Positions 17,575 to 25,126 of a stretch of DNA of 64,000 nt are shown piece by piece (positions within the stretch are counted from its first letter, which is position 1; each line of letters opens with the position of its first letter). A program made the translations under genes and the position numbers. This stretch comes from Haloglomus salinum. GTDB lineage: Archaea; Halobacteriota; Halobacteria; Halobacteriales; Haloarculaceae. The stretch spans positions 2,852,001 to 2,916,000 of the forward strand of contig NZ_CP101153.1 in NCBI RefSeq assembly GCF_024298825.1. The letters are read 5' to 3'. The notes under the pieces are model-generated. The model searched no databases. It worked only from the letters and a program-made list of their open reading frames with translations, and was not told where the DNA came from.

Positions 17575-19437
17575 ATGGCAGACACACGCAACGAATGGCG
17601 GACGGAACGGCGCGGTGAACGAGCGGACAGCGGCTGGCTCGACGACCGCGGTGTGAGCGAGGTCATCGGCTCCATCCTCGTGTTCGGGCTGCTGGTCTCG
17701 CTGCTGGCCATCGTCCAGACGCAGGCGGTGCCCGACGCGAACAGCGAGGTTGAGGTGCAGCATAGCGCCGATGTGCAGGGCGACTTGGCGAACCTGCAGG
17801 CCGCCATCAGCCGGACAAGTGCCTTCGGTGGGACGGAGTCGACCACCGTCGAGACGGGGATGACCTACCCGCCCCGGCTGGTGCTGTACAATCCTCCAGC
17901 TGTGCAGGGGACGCTGCGGACGAACGATGTCCCAGATGCCCAGGTGGGCCGGTTCGTCGCCGCGGACCCGACAGCAAACCAGAACTTCAACCGGTATCTC
18001 CAGAACCCCAATACCACCTATCAGACGAACGTGCTCACCTACGAAGCGAACTACAATCGCTTCCAGGATTCCCCGACAATCAGGTACGAGTACGGGGCGC
18101 TCGTCAGTGACTACGGTAACCAGTCGACCGTCCAAACCGAAGGGAATCTGGTGAACGGAGACCGCATCAGCCTGACCTACTTGGAGGGCGGACTCCAGGA
18201 GTCGCAGGTCCGGCCGGCGTCGCTCACGACGTACCCCGTCAGCGCGCCCGGCCGTACCGTCGAGGTGGAGACGGAATCGAAGCCAGGTCAACTCCTTCTA
18301 TCGACGGACATCGACAAACAGGCCTGGGTTGGAGAGATTCTGACGGATCAGATAGACATGAACGCGCTGCCGAGCCAGAACGTCTCGACCTGCTCGGAAC
18401 TGAACGAGATCAACAATTCGAACCCGGCAGCGACGAACGACGGACGGTTCATCGTGGGCTGTGACTATTTCGAACCGTCCGGTGCGGATACGAATCTCCT
18501 GCTGCTGCAGTTCCAGACCAATTCGACCTACAAGATGCAGATGTCGAAAGTCGGGTTCAGCGCGAGCGTTGACGACCCACCCGGCCGGTATCTGGTCGCC
18601 GAGGACGCACTCACCGAGAGCGGCAACGTGACGTTGCAGCTCTTCGACCGGTACAACAACCCCGCGACGAGCGGCACAGTTGCCCGGGCGAATTTCTCGA
18701 ATTCGGGAATCAGCTCGACCGTGGAGCGGAACTACACGGCTTCGAATGACGGCGAGATCACCATCGAGAAGCCCGGTGGAGCAAAAGCGTACTACATCAG
18801 CGAGGGCCCACACGCCTACGTGCCGAACAACGGTACCAGTTGCGTGAACTCGTCCGCCTGTACCATCAGCACGCGGTTCAGCGCCGGTAGTACTCCGGTA
18901 CGGCTGGCGAACGCATTGCTCGTCGCGGACGACGAGGTACAGCTGACGTTCCAGAACCTCGGCAGCGACCGGAAAATCGAACGGATTAAACTCAATTATG
19001 CGACCGTCCACGAGCGCAAGAGCGTTCTCGACACGGCGAACACAGTCACCGGCGTCGGGAATCTGCTCGGAGCGCTTGTCGACGTCCAGTTCGGCGAGAC
19101 GACGGCTACCGACATCGTGGATGGCCCGGAGGAAGTCACTGAGGTCCGTGTCGACAACGGTGCCACTTCGGGTAGTGCTACCCTCTCCAATCCGGCAGTA
19201 GAGAACCGAGTGAGCCGAGCAGCTCCCAGCTCGCTACCCACCCTCACTGGGGGAAGCAACTCGGCGGTGACACTCACATTCGACCAGTCGGTCAACAGTG
19301 GGACTCAGAACAACTTCGGGAACAGCGGCAGCCCGGAGGATATGCTAGAGGTCAGCGTGACCGTCACCTACAGCGACGGCTATCGAAAGACATACGTGAC
19401 GCAGATTCACGCGCCAGAGGACGACGCTCGGCCCTGA
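17575..19437 (+). CDS. Large surface protein with archaeal pilin-type N-terminus
   Basis: This 620-residue protein has a short charged leader, then DDRGVSEVIGSILVFGLLV (23-41). That is a class III, prepilin peptidase-type signal with its hydrophobic assembly helix. The rest is predicted extracellular: beta-rich, full of N-x-S/T sequons (for example NTT, NQS, NVT, NYT, NGT), with four cysteines in two close pairs (about 282-302 and 423-429) that could form disulfides. It ends in a beta domain (LEVSVTVTYSDGYRKTYVTQ). It is far larger than ordinary pilins. Placed right behind a PilB-PilC pair, it is probably that machine's substrate or tip adhesin. Its DNA looks less GC-rich than its neighbours. 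Confidence 0.75.
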   Translation: MADTRNEWRTERRGERADSGWLDDRGVSEVIGSILVFGLLVSLLAIVQTQAVPDANSEVEVQHSADVQGDLANLQAAISRTSAFGGTESTTVETGMTYPPRLVLYNPPAVQGTLRTNDVPDAQVGRFVAADPTANQNFNRYLQNPNTTYQTNVLTYEANYNRFQDSPTIRYEYGALVSDYGNQSTVQTEGNLVNGDRISLTYLEGGLQESQVRPASLTTYPVSAPGRTVEVETESKPGQLLLSTDIDKQAWVGEILTDQIDMNALPSQNVSTCSELNEINNSNPAATNDGRFIVGCDYFEPSGADTNLLLLQFQTNSTYKMQMSKVGFSASVDDPPGRYLVAEDALTESGNVTLQLFDRYNNPATSGTVARANFSNSGISSTVERNYTASNDGEITIEKPGGAKAYYISEGPHAYVPNNGTSCVNSSACTISTRFSAGSTPVRLANALLVADDEVQLTFQNLGSDRKIERIKLNYATVHERKSVLDTANTVTGVGNLLGALVDVQFGETTATDIVDGPEEVTEVRVDNGATSGSATLSNPAVENRVSRAAPSSLPTLTGGSNSAVTLTFDQSVNSGTQNNFGNSGSPEDMLEVSVTVTYSDGYRKTYVTQIHAPEDDARP

Positions 19438-19506
19438 GGGCCCGTCTTCCTCCAGCACAGCAGCGGAATTACTATACCCTGTCCGACGGAAGCCACAGAG
19501 AGATAG

Positions 19507-20208
19507 ATGGGCTCAGATGAACCGACGGTACTGGTGGTGGAAGACGAGCCCCCGCTCATCGAGATCTACGCCCGGTGGCTGGAGGGGGAATACGAGGTCC
19601 GGACCGCACAGAACGGCTCCGAGGCGCTCGAGCAGATCGACGACGAGGTCGACGTGGCGCTTTTGGACCGGCTGATGCCCGGGATGTCCGGCGACGAGGT
19701 GCTGGCGGAGATCCGTGAGCGGGCGCCCGACTGCAGGGTCGCGATGGTGACGGCGGTGGAGCCGGATTTCGATATCATCCGGATGGGATTCGACGACTAC
19801 CTGACCAAACCCGTCGAGAAGGAGATGCTGTTGGAGACGGTCGAGCGGCTGCTCGCCCGGTCGAACTACAAGGGGCTGGAGCAAGAGCTGTACTCGCTGG
19901 TGTCGAAGCGGTCGGCGTTGCAGTCTGCCAAATCCGCCCAGGAGATCTCCAGCTCCGAGGAGTACGCGGAGCTCGAGTCGCGTATCGAGGAGCTCCAGTC
20001 CGAGATCGACGCGGCCATGCCCGAGATGGAGAGCGGCGAGTTCGTCGCGATGGTACGCGACATCGAGTCCGGGGCCGGGGAGGAGGCGGAGCCCCCCGAA
20101 GGGGAGGTCCCCGACCCGTTCGCGGAGGAGTCGGACGCCGCCGAGGACGGTGACGACCTCGATGTCGACGCCGACGAGTCCACCTCGACGGAGGGTGAGG
20201 ACCGATGA
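19507..20208 (+). CDS. HalX-type response regulator
   Basis: This 233-residue protein has a CheY-like receiver domain (about 7-120). Phospho-acceptor Asp54 lies in ALLDRLMPG, with acidic residues EDE at 12-14, Thr82 and Lys101 (YLTKPV). A HalX helical domain follows (about 125-190; YSLVSKRSALQSAKS), and the tail is strongly acidic. HalX regulators are typically orphan haloarchaeal response regulators without a DNA-binding domain. No histidine kinase lies nearby. A TATA-like ATTACTATACC (about 19467) gives a short leader. The stop overlaps the next ATG by four bases. The position suggests control of the pilus module, but this is inference. Confidence 0.88.
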   Translation: MGSDEPTVLVVEDEPPLIEIYARWLEGEYEVRTAQNGSEALEQIDDEVDVALLDRLMPGMSGDEVLAEIRERAPDCRVAMVTAVEPDFDIIRMGFDDYLTKPVEKEMLLETVERLLARSNYKGLEQELYSLVSKRSALQSAKSAQEISSSEEYAELESRIEELQSEIDAAMPEMESGEFVAMVRDIESGAGEEAEPPEGEVPDPFAEESDAAEDGDDLDVDADESTSTEGEDR

Positions 20209-20825
20209 GCTACCGGACCACCGCGCTCGATGACGGCACGGTGGCATTCGACCAGGGGACCAGTCTCCTCGTCTCGGGCTCCTCGATGGACGTTCAGGAG
20301 CGCATCTACGACCTGCTGTCCGAGGCCGGCGAGAGCGACGAGACGACCATCCTCATCTCGACCGACCGCGGGGCCCCGGAGGTCGTCCGGTCGCTCCGCG
20401 AGCGGGACGCGTTCGACGCCGGTCGCGTCGGGTTCATCGACTGCACGGGTCGCGACGGCCCCGAGGAGGCTGCGGGTGCGCCGGTCCGGCGGCTCGGGTC
20501 ACCGGGCGACCTGACCGGGATGAGCCTGGAGTTCGCGAAGCTCGCCGACCGGTTCGACGACGCCGGCGCGGGTGACCGTATCCGTGTCGGGCTGGTCTCC
20601 ATCTCGACGCTGCTGATGTACACGGACGTGCGCACCGCGTTCCGGTTCCTCCACGTGTTCACCTCGCGCATCCGCTCGGGCGGGCTGTTCGGCATCTTCG
20701 CGATGGACCCGGGGATGCACGACCAGCAGACGGTCAACACCATCCGGGCGGTGTTCGACTGCGAGGCCCGAATCGCCGATGATGGCGACGTGGACCTGCG
20801 TGGCTCCGGGTTCGTCACGGAGTGA
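20205..20825 (+). CDS. RecA-like haloarchaeal protein of unknown function (DUF7504-like)
   Basis: This 206-residue soluble protein has alternating beta strands and helices like RecA/KaiC cores: SLLVSGSSMDVQERIYDLL, then TTILISTDRG, RVGFIDCTG, IRVGLVSISTLLMY and LFGIFAMDPGM. The P-loop position (GSSMDVQER) lacks the canonical GKT/S, so ATP hydrolysis is doubtful. It resembles haloarchaeal proteins grouped as DUF7504, which often sit beside HalX regulators. It is coupled to the HalX gene by an ATGA overlap, which points to a joint signalling role. Confidence 0.75.
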   Translation: MSYRTTALDDGTVAFDQGTSLLVSGSSMDVQERIYDLLSEAGESDETTILISTDRGAPEVVRSLRERDAFDAGRVGFIDCTGRDGPEEAAGAPVRRLGSPGDLTGMSLEFAKLADRFDDAGAGDRIRVGLVSISTLLMYTDVRTAFRFLHVFTSRIRSGGLFGIFAMDPGMHDQQTVNTIRAVFDCEARIADDGDVDLRGSGFVTE

Positions 20826-20835
20826 CCGGCGCGAC

Positions 20836-21687
20836 TCAGAGCTCGATGCGTTCGAGCAGCTGGCCATCGCCGTCGCCGTTCGTGTGGACCGCGACGATGC
20901 GGATCTCCCGTTCGAGACCAGAGTCCTGTAGCTTCGATTTGAGGAGTTCGTCGACCTGATAGACGCCCGCGGCGTCGGTCATCTCGATCTCCACGAGCAC
21001 CGGCCGGTCGTCGCCGTCGTGGAGCGACACCCGGCGGATGGCCCGACTGGAGATGGTGTCGATGCCGCGGCCACCCTTCTCGTAGGGGATGCGCGAGCGC
21101 CCCCGCTCCATGTCCAGTGCGTCGGCGACCCGGACGACCCCGGCCTCGAGCGTGAGCGGGTCCTCCTCGGTGTGGTGACAGAGGATGGCGTGGAGCACCT
21201 CGCCTTTGACACGGACGGCGTCGGCGGTGTCGTAGCCGAACTCGGGGAGGAGGCGGTCGAGCAGGTCCGCGGCGAGCGGGATGGAGTAGTAGGGGTGCTC
21301 GTCGCGGTGGACGACGTGGCCGATGTCGTGCAGTGTCGCGGCCAGCGCGATGATGACCGCCTCGTCGGCTTCCTCGAGGCCCTGTCCGGCTGCGCCGTTG
21401 AACTCGACGCCGCCGGCTTTCAGGAGGTCGTAGAGGCAGAGCGCTCGGTTCCGGACGATGCCGATGTGTTTGGTCCCGTGGTCGTTGTACCCCTTCCGGG
21501 CGACGGGGTTGACGTTCTGTGCCTCGAGGTATGCCGCGATCTCCTCGTCGGCCTCGATGGTCTCCAGCACTCGGTTGACCCGTTCGTCCGGGAAGCTGTG
21601 GTCGGCCGTCGGGTCGTACTCCCGGCCGCCGTCGCCGCGTGACGGAGTCACGCGGTCCGCGCTTGTCTCGTCCGGCGTGTCGCTCAT
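20836..21687 (-). CDS. HD-domain phosphohydrolase
   Basis: This 283-residue cytosolic metal-dependent phosphohydrolase of the HD superfamily has the pattern H (HGTKHIGIVRNRA), HD in TLHDIGHVVHRDEH, a further H in ILCHHTEED and a final D in VRVADALDMERGRSR. These supply the expected metal ligands. The middle of the protein reads like known archaeal HD proteins, and the C-terminal third (DRPVLVEIEMTDAAGVYQVDE) is an extra beta domain. The start is the ATG at 21687. It converges on the DUF7504-like gene and is divergent from tatA. The substrate is unknown. Confidence 0.85.
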   Translation of the reverse strand: MSDTPDETSADRVTPSRGDGGREYDPTADHSFPDERVNRVLETIEADEEIAAYLEAQNVNPVARKGYNDHGTKHIGIVRNRALCLYDLLKAGGVEFNGAAGQGLEEADEAVIIALAATLHDIGHVVHRDEHPYYSIPLAADLLDRLLPEFGYDTADAVRVKGEVLHAILCHHTEEDPLTLEAGVVRVADALDMERGRSRIPYEKGGRGIDTISSRAIRRVSLHDGDDRPVLVEIEMTDAAGVYQVDELLKSKLQDSGLEREIRIVAVHTNGDGDGQLLERIEL

Positions 21688-21833
21688 GGCCGGACCGAGG
21701 TCACCGCCGGCCAAAAGCCCCCGGGTGCCCCCGAGTGCCCTCCGCTGGACGCCCGCTCGCTGTCCGACCGCCGGGGAAAGACCTACATACCGATGAAAGA
21801 CCTACAAGTGCCGCCACGCCACTGCCGGTCGTG

Positions 21834-22088
21834 ATGCTCGAACCACTGCCCCTGTTCGTCGGTGGACTCCCCGGCGGACCGGAACTGCTCGTCATCCTGC
21901 TCATCGTTGTGCTGCTGTTCGGTGCGCAGAAGCTCCCGAAGCTGGCGCGCTCGACGGGGGAGGCGATGGGTGAGTTCCAGAAGGGTCGTGAGGAGGTCGA
22001 ACAGGAACTCCAGGAGATGCAGGAGGGTGCTGCCACCGAGACGACCGAGACAGCCGCCACACCTACCGAGACGCACACCACGGAGTGA
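21834..22088 (+). CDS. tatA: Sec-independent translocase subunit TatA (copy 1)
   Basis: This 84-residue TatA has a short N-terminus, one membrane helix (PELLVILLIVVLLFGAQKLP) with the family Phe-Gly hinge, then an amphipathic helix (KLARSTGEAMGEFQKGREEVEQ) and a Thr/Glu-rich tail. TatA forms the pore that exports folded twin-arginine proteins, of which the window encodes several. The upstream region contains a 12-base direct repeat, GAAAGACCTACA, at 21776-21787 and 21795-21806, overlapping the likely TATA region. It is one of two tandem tatA genes sharing a 77-base identical block. Confidence 0.9.
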   Translation: MLEPLPLFVGGLPGGPELLVILLIVVLLFGAQKLPKLARSTGEAMGEFQKGREEVEQELQEMQEGAATETTETAATPTETHTTE

Positions 22089-22102
22089 ACCCGAGGGAAA
22101 GG

Positions 22103-22110
22103 CATATAAT
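22103..22110 (+). promoter_or_regulatory. TATA box for tatA copy 2
   Basis: CATATAAT is centred 29 bases before the ATG at 22136. The second tatA gene therefore has its own promoter and is probably leaderless, despite the 47-base gap to copy 1. Confidence 0.6.
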
Positions 22111-22135
22111 TCGTTGACAGCAAGTGCGTCCATAG

Positions 22136-22450
22136 ATGCTCGACACATTCGTACCGCTGTTCGGCGGGCTGCCTGGTGGGCCGGAACTCATCGTCATCCT
22201 GCTGATAATCGTGCTGCTGTTCGGTGCGCAGAAGCTCCCGAAGCTGGCGCGCTCGACGGGGGAGGCGATGGGTGAGTTCCAGAAGGGCCGCGAGGAGGTC
22301 GAACAGGAACTCCAGGAGATGCGCGAGGGCCAGGAGAACGAGGGAGTCACTCAGGCCCAGGACGCCACCACGGGCGCCGAGGAGACCGAGAACGACACGG
22401 TCATCGGCGAAGCCGAGTCCGATACCGAGACCGATACCGAGACGAACTGA
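22136..22450 (+). CDS. tatA: Sec-independent translocase subunit TatA (copy 2)
   Basis: This 104-residue TatA paralogue has the membrane helix PELIVILLIIVLLFGAQKLP and the same amphipathic helix as copy 1. Its acidic tail is longer and different (ENDTVIGEAESDTETDTETN). Bases 22210-22286 are identical to 21909-21985 of copy 1, including all third codon positions, whereas the ends diverge. It has its own TATA box and is followed 39 bases later by tRNA-Arg. Confidence 0.9.
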   Translation: MLDTFVPLFGGLPGGPELIVILLIIVLLFGAQKLPKLARSTGEAMGEFQKGREEVEQELQEMREGQENEGVTQAQDATTGAEETENDTVIGEAESDTETDTETN

Positions 22451-22489
22451 CGGACACGCTTTTCTCACCGCCTCGCCCACCCTCCCGCA

Positions 22490-22562
22490 GGACGCGTGGC
22501 CTAGTGGACAGGGCGAGAGGTTCCTAACCTCTCGATCGCGGGTTCGAATCCCGCCGCGTCCG
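22490..22562 (+). tRNA. tRNA-Arg (CCT anticodon)
   Basis: This 73-base cloverleaf has acceptor GGACGCG paired with CGCGTCC, discriminator G, an anticodon arm with loop TTCCTAA (anticodon CCT), and T-arm GCGGG-TTCGAAT-CCCGC. There is no encoded CCA and no intron. It is immediately followed by an inverted repeat CGTTTTC...GAAAACG (22561-22567 and 22588-22594). Confidence 0.95.
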
Positions 22563-22941
22563 TTTTCCGTCGAGCGAAGCGAGGCGTGAAAACGACCCAG
22601 CGGGTTCGAACCCTGTGAGTCGCAGCCCGGCACGCGAGCGAAGCGAGCGCGCCCGGAACGTCTCGCTCCGGTGAGGATCCCGCCGCGGCCGCTCGTTCGT
22701 CGCTGCGCTCCTCACTCGCGGCCGCGGCGTAGTTCGCGAACGCTTCGCGTTCGCTCACTCCCGCCGTGGCCGCTGTCTGTCACGATCGGCAGCGAGTGAT
22801 GCCAGCGACCGCGTCTCGACGACACAGCGACACCGGGAGCAGCTGCCGGAGGTTGACAACGTGTGACACTGCCGACGGGTATATACTCCTCTGTGCGTAA
22901 CTCGGTCCCGTAATGTACCGCGAGGACGGGGTGAGGACGCC
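22563..22941. other. 379-bp region after tRNA-Arg with repeats and a T-arm-like remnant
   Basis: No full gene is seen. It has CGAGCGAAGCGAG-type GC-rich repeats (22571-22583 and 22632-22648) and a T-arm-like palindrome, GGGTTCGAACCC, near 22602. It also contains the inverted pair CGTTTTC/GAAAACG and a GCGGCCGC-rich stretch near 22685-22735. The last 60 bases carry the promoter and leader ORF of the next gene. Confidence 0.5.
22880..22886 (+). promoter_or_regulatory. TATA box upstream of the leader ORF at 22913
   Basis: TATATAC (in GGGTATATACTCC) predicts transcription from about 22910. That is three bases before the ATG of a ten-codon ORF rather than at the main gene start. Confidence 0.5.
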
Positions 22942-22945
22942 GTGA
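22913..22945 (+). CDS. Putative ten-codon leader peptide MYREDGVRTP
   Basis: This is a possible leader peptide. The ATG lies about 30 bases after a TATATAC box, as for a leaderless message. The ORF ends in TGA at 22943-22945, overlapping the GTG start of the membrane protein (22942-22944) as GTGA. That geometry is typical of translational coupling. The sequence is too short to judge by composition, and chance cannot be excluded. Confidence 0.3.
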   Translation: MYREDGVRTP

Positions 22946-23592
22946 GTGGGACGGACGACGGACCGGTCGACAACGTAACGGAGGCCCTGCTGAACGGGTC
23001 GGCGTACGAGCGCCTCCGGCTCAGGCGGCACGGGTTCTTCGGCCAGCCCATCCCGCAGAAGCTGCGCGCCCAGAGCGGGTTGTTGTTCGCGCTCGCGGCG
23101 GTGCTGCCGCTCATGGCGGCGTTCCCGGGCGACGTTCGCGAGTCGCTGGGCTCACAGGTGCAGACCGCCTCGCCGAAGGTCATCGTCCTCGGGCTCATCG
23201 GCGGAGTGGTCGTCTTCGTCTGTGGGCTGGGGCTGGCGACCCTCGCGGCTGCGCGCCTGCGGCTCGACGGGGAGATGACAGAGGAGCGGGCGAACACCCT
23301 CCTCTCGCTCGAGGAGGTAGCCTCGTTGCTCGGCCTCGGCACCGGCGGTATCGCTATCGTTCTCACTCTGGGATACGCCCTGCTGGGCCACGGTGGGATG
23401 CGCGCGGTCGAGACCTACATCCGGCTCGCAGGGAAGAGCCCCTACGCCGCCAGCGGTGTGAACGTCACCGTCGCGGAGGTGGCGACCAGCGCGTTCGTCG
23501 GCGCCGTCGCGCTGTACGTCCTCGCACAGGCGATCCATCTCCAGTTCCGGCTCCGGCTCGATGCCACGGGTGCCGACCCCATCGAGGGATAG
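22942..23592 (+). CDS. Membrane protein of unknown function
   Basis: This 216-residue protein has a soluble acidic start, then about four membrane helices: SGLLFALAAVLPLMAAF, VIVLGLIGGVVVFVCGLGLATL, GLGTGGIAIVLTLGYALLG and VATSAFVGAVALYVLAQAI. The loop between helices 2 and 3 carries charged residues (DGEMTEERANTLLSLEEV). I recognise no family. The GTG start at 22942 is fixed by the overlap with the preceding ten-codon ORF and gives an acidic N-terminus (SGTDDGPVDN). Confidence 0.7.
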   Translation: MSGTDDGPVDNVTEALLNGSAYERLRLRRHGFFGQPIPQKLRAQSGLLFALAAVLPLMAAFPGDVRESLGSQVQTASPKVIVLGLIGGVVVFVCGLGLATLAAARLRLDGEMTEERANTLLSLEEVASLLGLGTGGIAIVLTLGYALLGHGGMRAVETYIRLAGKSPYAASGVNVTVAEVATSAFVGAVALYVLAQAIHLQFRLRLDATGADPIEG

Positions 23593-23671
23593 GACCGATA
23601 CGCGCCGGGCGAGCGGTGACACCGGGCCGGCGAGGCGAAGGCAGAAGTGGGCGCCCGGAGTGGAGTCGGCC

Positions 23672-24940
23672 ATGACCGACCGACGGGTCACGCCCTCCCG
23701 CCGTGGATTCCTCCGGCTCGGGGCTGGTGCGGCAGCGGCTACCGGTCTCGCCGGCTGTACCACGCTCGCCGACCCCGCCAGCTCCGACTTCGCCCGGGCC
23801 GCGGCGACGCAGTTCCGTGGCGGCCTCCGGCGCCGTGGGTTCCACACCGACGCAACCGTCCCCGACGATGTCGAGGTGGCGTGGTCCCACCCAGTCAACA
23901 CGGGCGACCACACCGCCGCGAAGGCGAGCTTCGTCCGGGTCCCTGCCGCCGAGGTTCGGAGCGCGACGGGCAACGAGAGCGCGAGCGACCGCCTCGTCGT
24001 CCCGGGCGACGACGGGACGCTGCGGGCGTTCACGCCCGACGGCGAGCTGGTATGGGCCGCCGCAATCGAACACGCCACGCGTGGCATCCATGGGACGCCT
24101 GCCGTCGCCGAGGGCCTCGTCTACATCGGCGGGTACGACGGCGCGCTGTACGCGTTCGACCTCGGGAGCGGCGAGCGGGTGTGGCGCCGGAAGCTCGGCG
24201 ACGCCATCGGCTCCTCGCCGGCCTACCACGAGGGCGATGTCTACATCGCCGTGGAGTACTACACCCCCAGCGGCGGCGTCTTCGGCGTCGACGCCGATAC
24301 CGGCGGGGGGAAGTGGGGTGACCGCCGGGTGACCGACCACCCGCACTCGACCATCGCCATCGACCGGGACGTCGGCCGGCTCGTCGTCGGGTCCAACGAC
24401 GGTTACCTGTACGCGTGGAGCTACCCGGAGCGGGAGTTCCAGTGGCGCTTCGAGACGGGGGACGCCATCAAGGGGCCCGTCGCCGCCTACGACGGGGCCG
24501 CCTTCTTCGGCTCGTGGGACCGGAACGTCTACCGCGTCGACCTCGCGGACGGCACGGAAGAGTGGGCGTTCGAGACGAACGGCATGGTGATGAGCGGCCC
24601 CGCCATCGACGTGGGTCGTGGTGTCTGTTTCATCGGAAGTCACGACGGTAATCTGTACGCGCTCGACGCCGGCAGTGGGGCCGAGCTGTGGCGCTACAGC
24701 ACCGGCGGCCGCATCGTCGGCTGCCCCGCGACCACCGTGGACCGCGTCGTCGTCGGGTCGAAGGACCGCTCGGTCTACGCCCTCGACACCAGCGACGGGA
24801 CGGAGGTGTGGGAACTGGAACTCGACGGCTGGGTCACCAGCGCGCCGCTCCTGACCGAGGACGGTATCTACGTCACCGAACGCGCGCCGGAGGGTGCCGA
24901 CGGGCCGCCCGGCCACGCCTACGCACTGCGGCCGCCCTGA
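23672..24940 (+). CDS. Tat-exported lipoprotein with PQQ-type beta-propeller repeats
   Basis: This 422-residue protein has a twin-arginine signal (SRRGFLRLG) and a lipobox (LAGC), so it should be an outward-facing lipoprotein. Repeated propeller blades follow, for example YIGGYDGALYAFDLGSGERV, VVGSNDGYLYAWSYP, FIGSHDGNLYALDAGSGAEL and VVGSKDRSVYALDTSDGTEV. They show the G-x-DG-x-LYA pattern of PQQ-type repeats. No catalytic residues are identifiable. It resembles the lipoprotein at 3777 in architecture. The ATG at 23672 places the twin arginines at residues 10-11. Confidence 0.88.
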   Translation: MTDRRVTPSRRGFLRLGAGAAAATGLAGCTTLADPASSDFARAAATQFRGGLRRRGFHTDATVPDDVEVAWSHPVNTGDHTAAKASFVRVPAAEVRSATGNESASDRLVVPGDDGTLRAFTPDGELVWAAAIEHATRGIHGTPAVAEGLVYIGGYDGALYAFDLGSGERVWRRKLGDAIGSSPAYHEGDVYIAVEYYTPSGGVFGVDADTGGGKWGDRRVTDHPHSTIAIDRDVGRLVVGSNDGYLYAWSYPEREFQWRFETGDAIKGPVAAYDGAAFFGSWDRNVYRVDLADGTEEWAFETNGMVMSGPAIDVGRGVCFIGSHDGNLYALDAGSGAELWRYSTGGRIVGCPATTVDRVVVGSKDRSVYALDTSDGTEVWELELDGWVTSAPLLTEDGIYVTERAPEGADGPPGHAYALRPP

Positions 24941-25126
24941 CGCGCCCACGAGCACCCGTCACCACGAGCCACGTATCGCCCGCGGGCCTCTCATCGCCCA
25001 CGGGCTACCCGCCGCCGCGGGCTGGCCGCTCGATGGGCCGTGCCGCCCGTCGGTCGAGGCGACCGCTCGGTGAGTCGCTGGCTCCAGCCCACAACTCCCA
25101 TACTCACTCCCCGAGACTCGCTGTCC

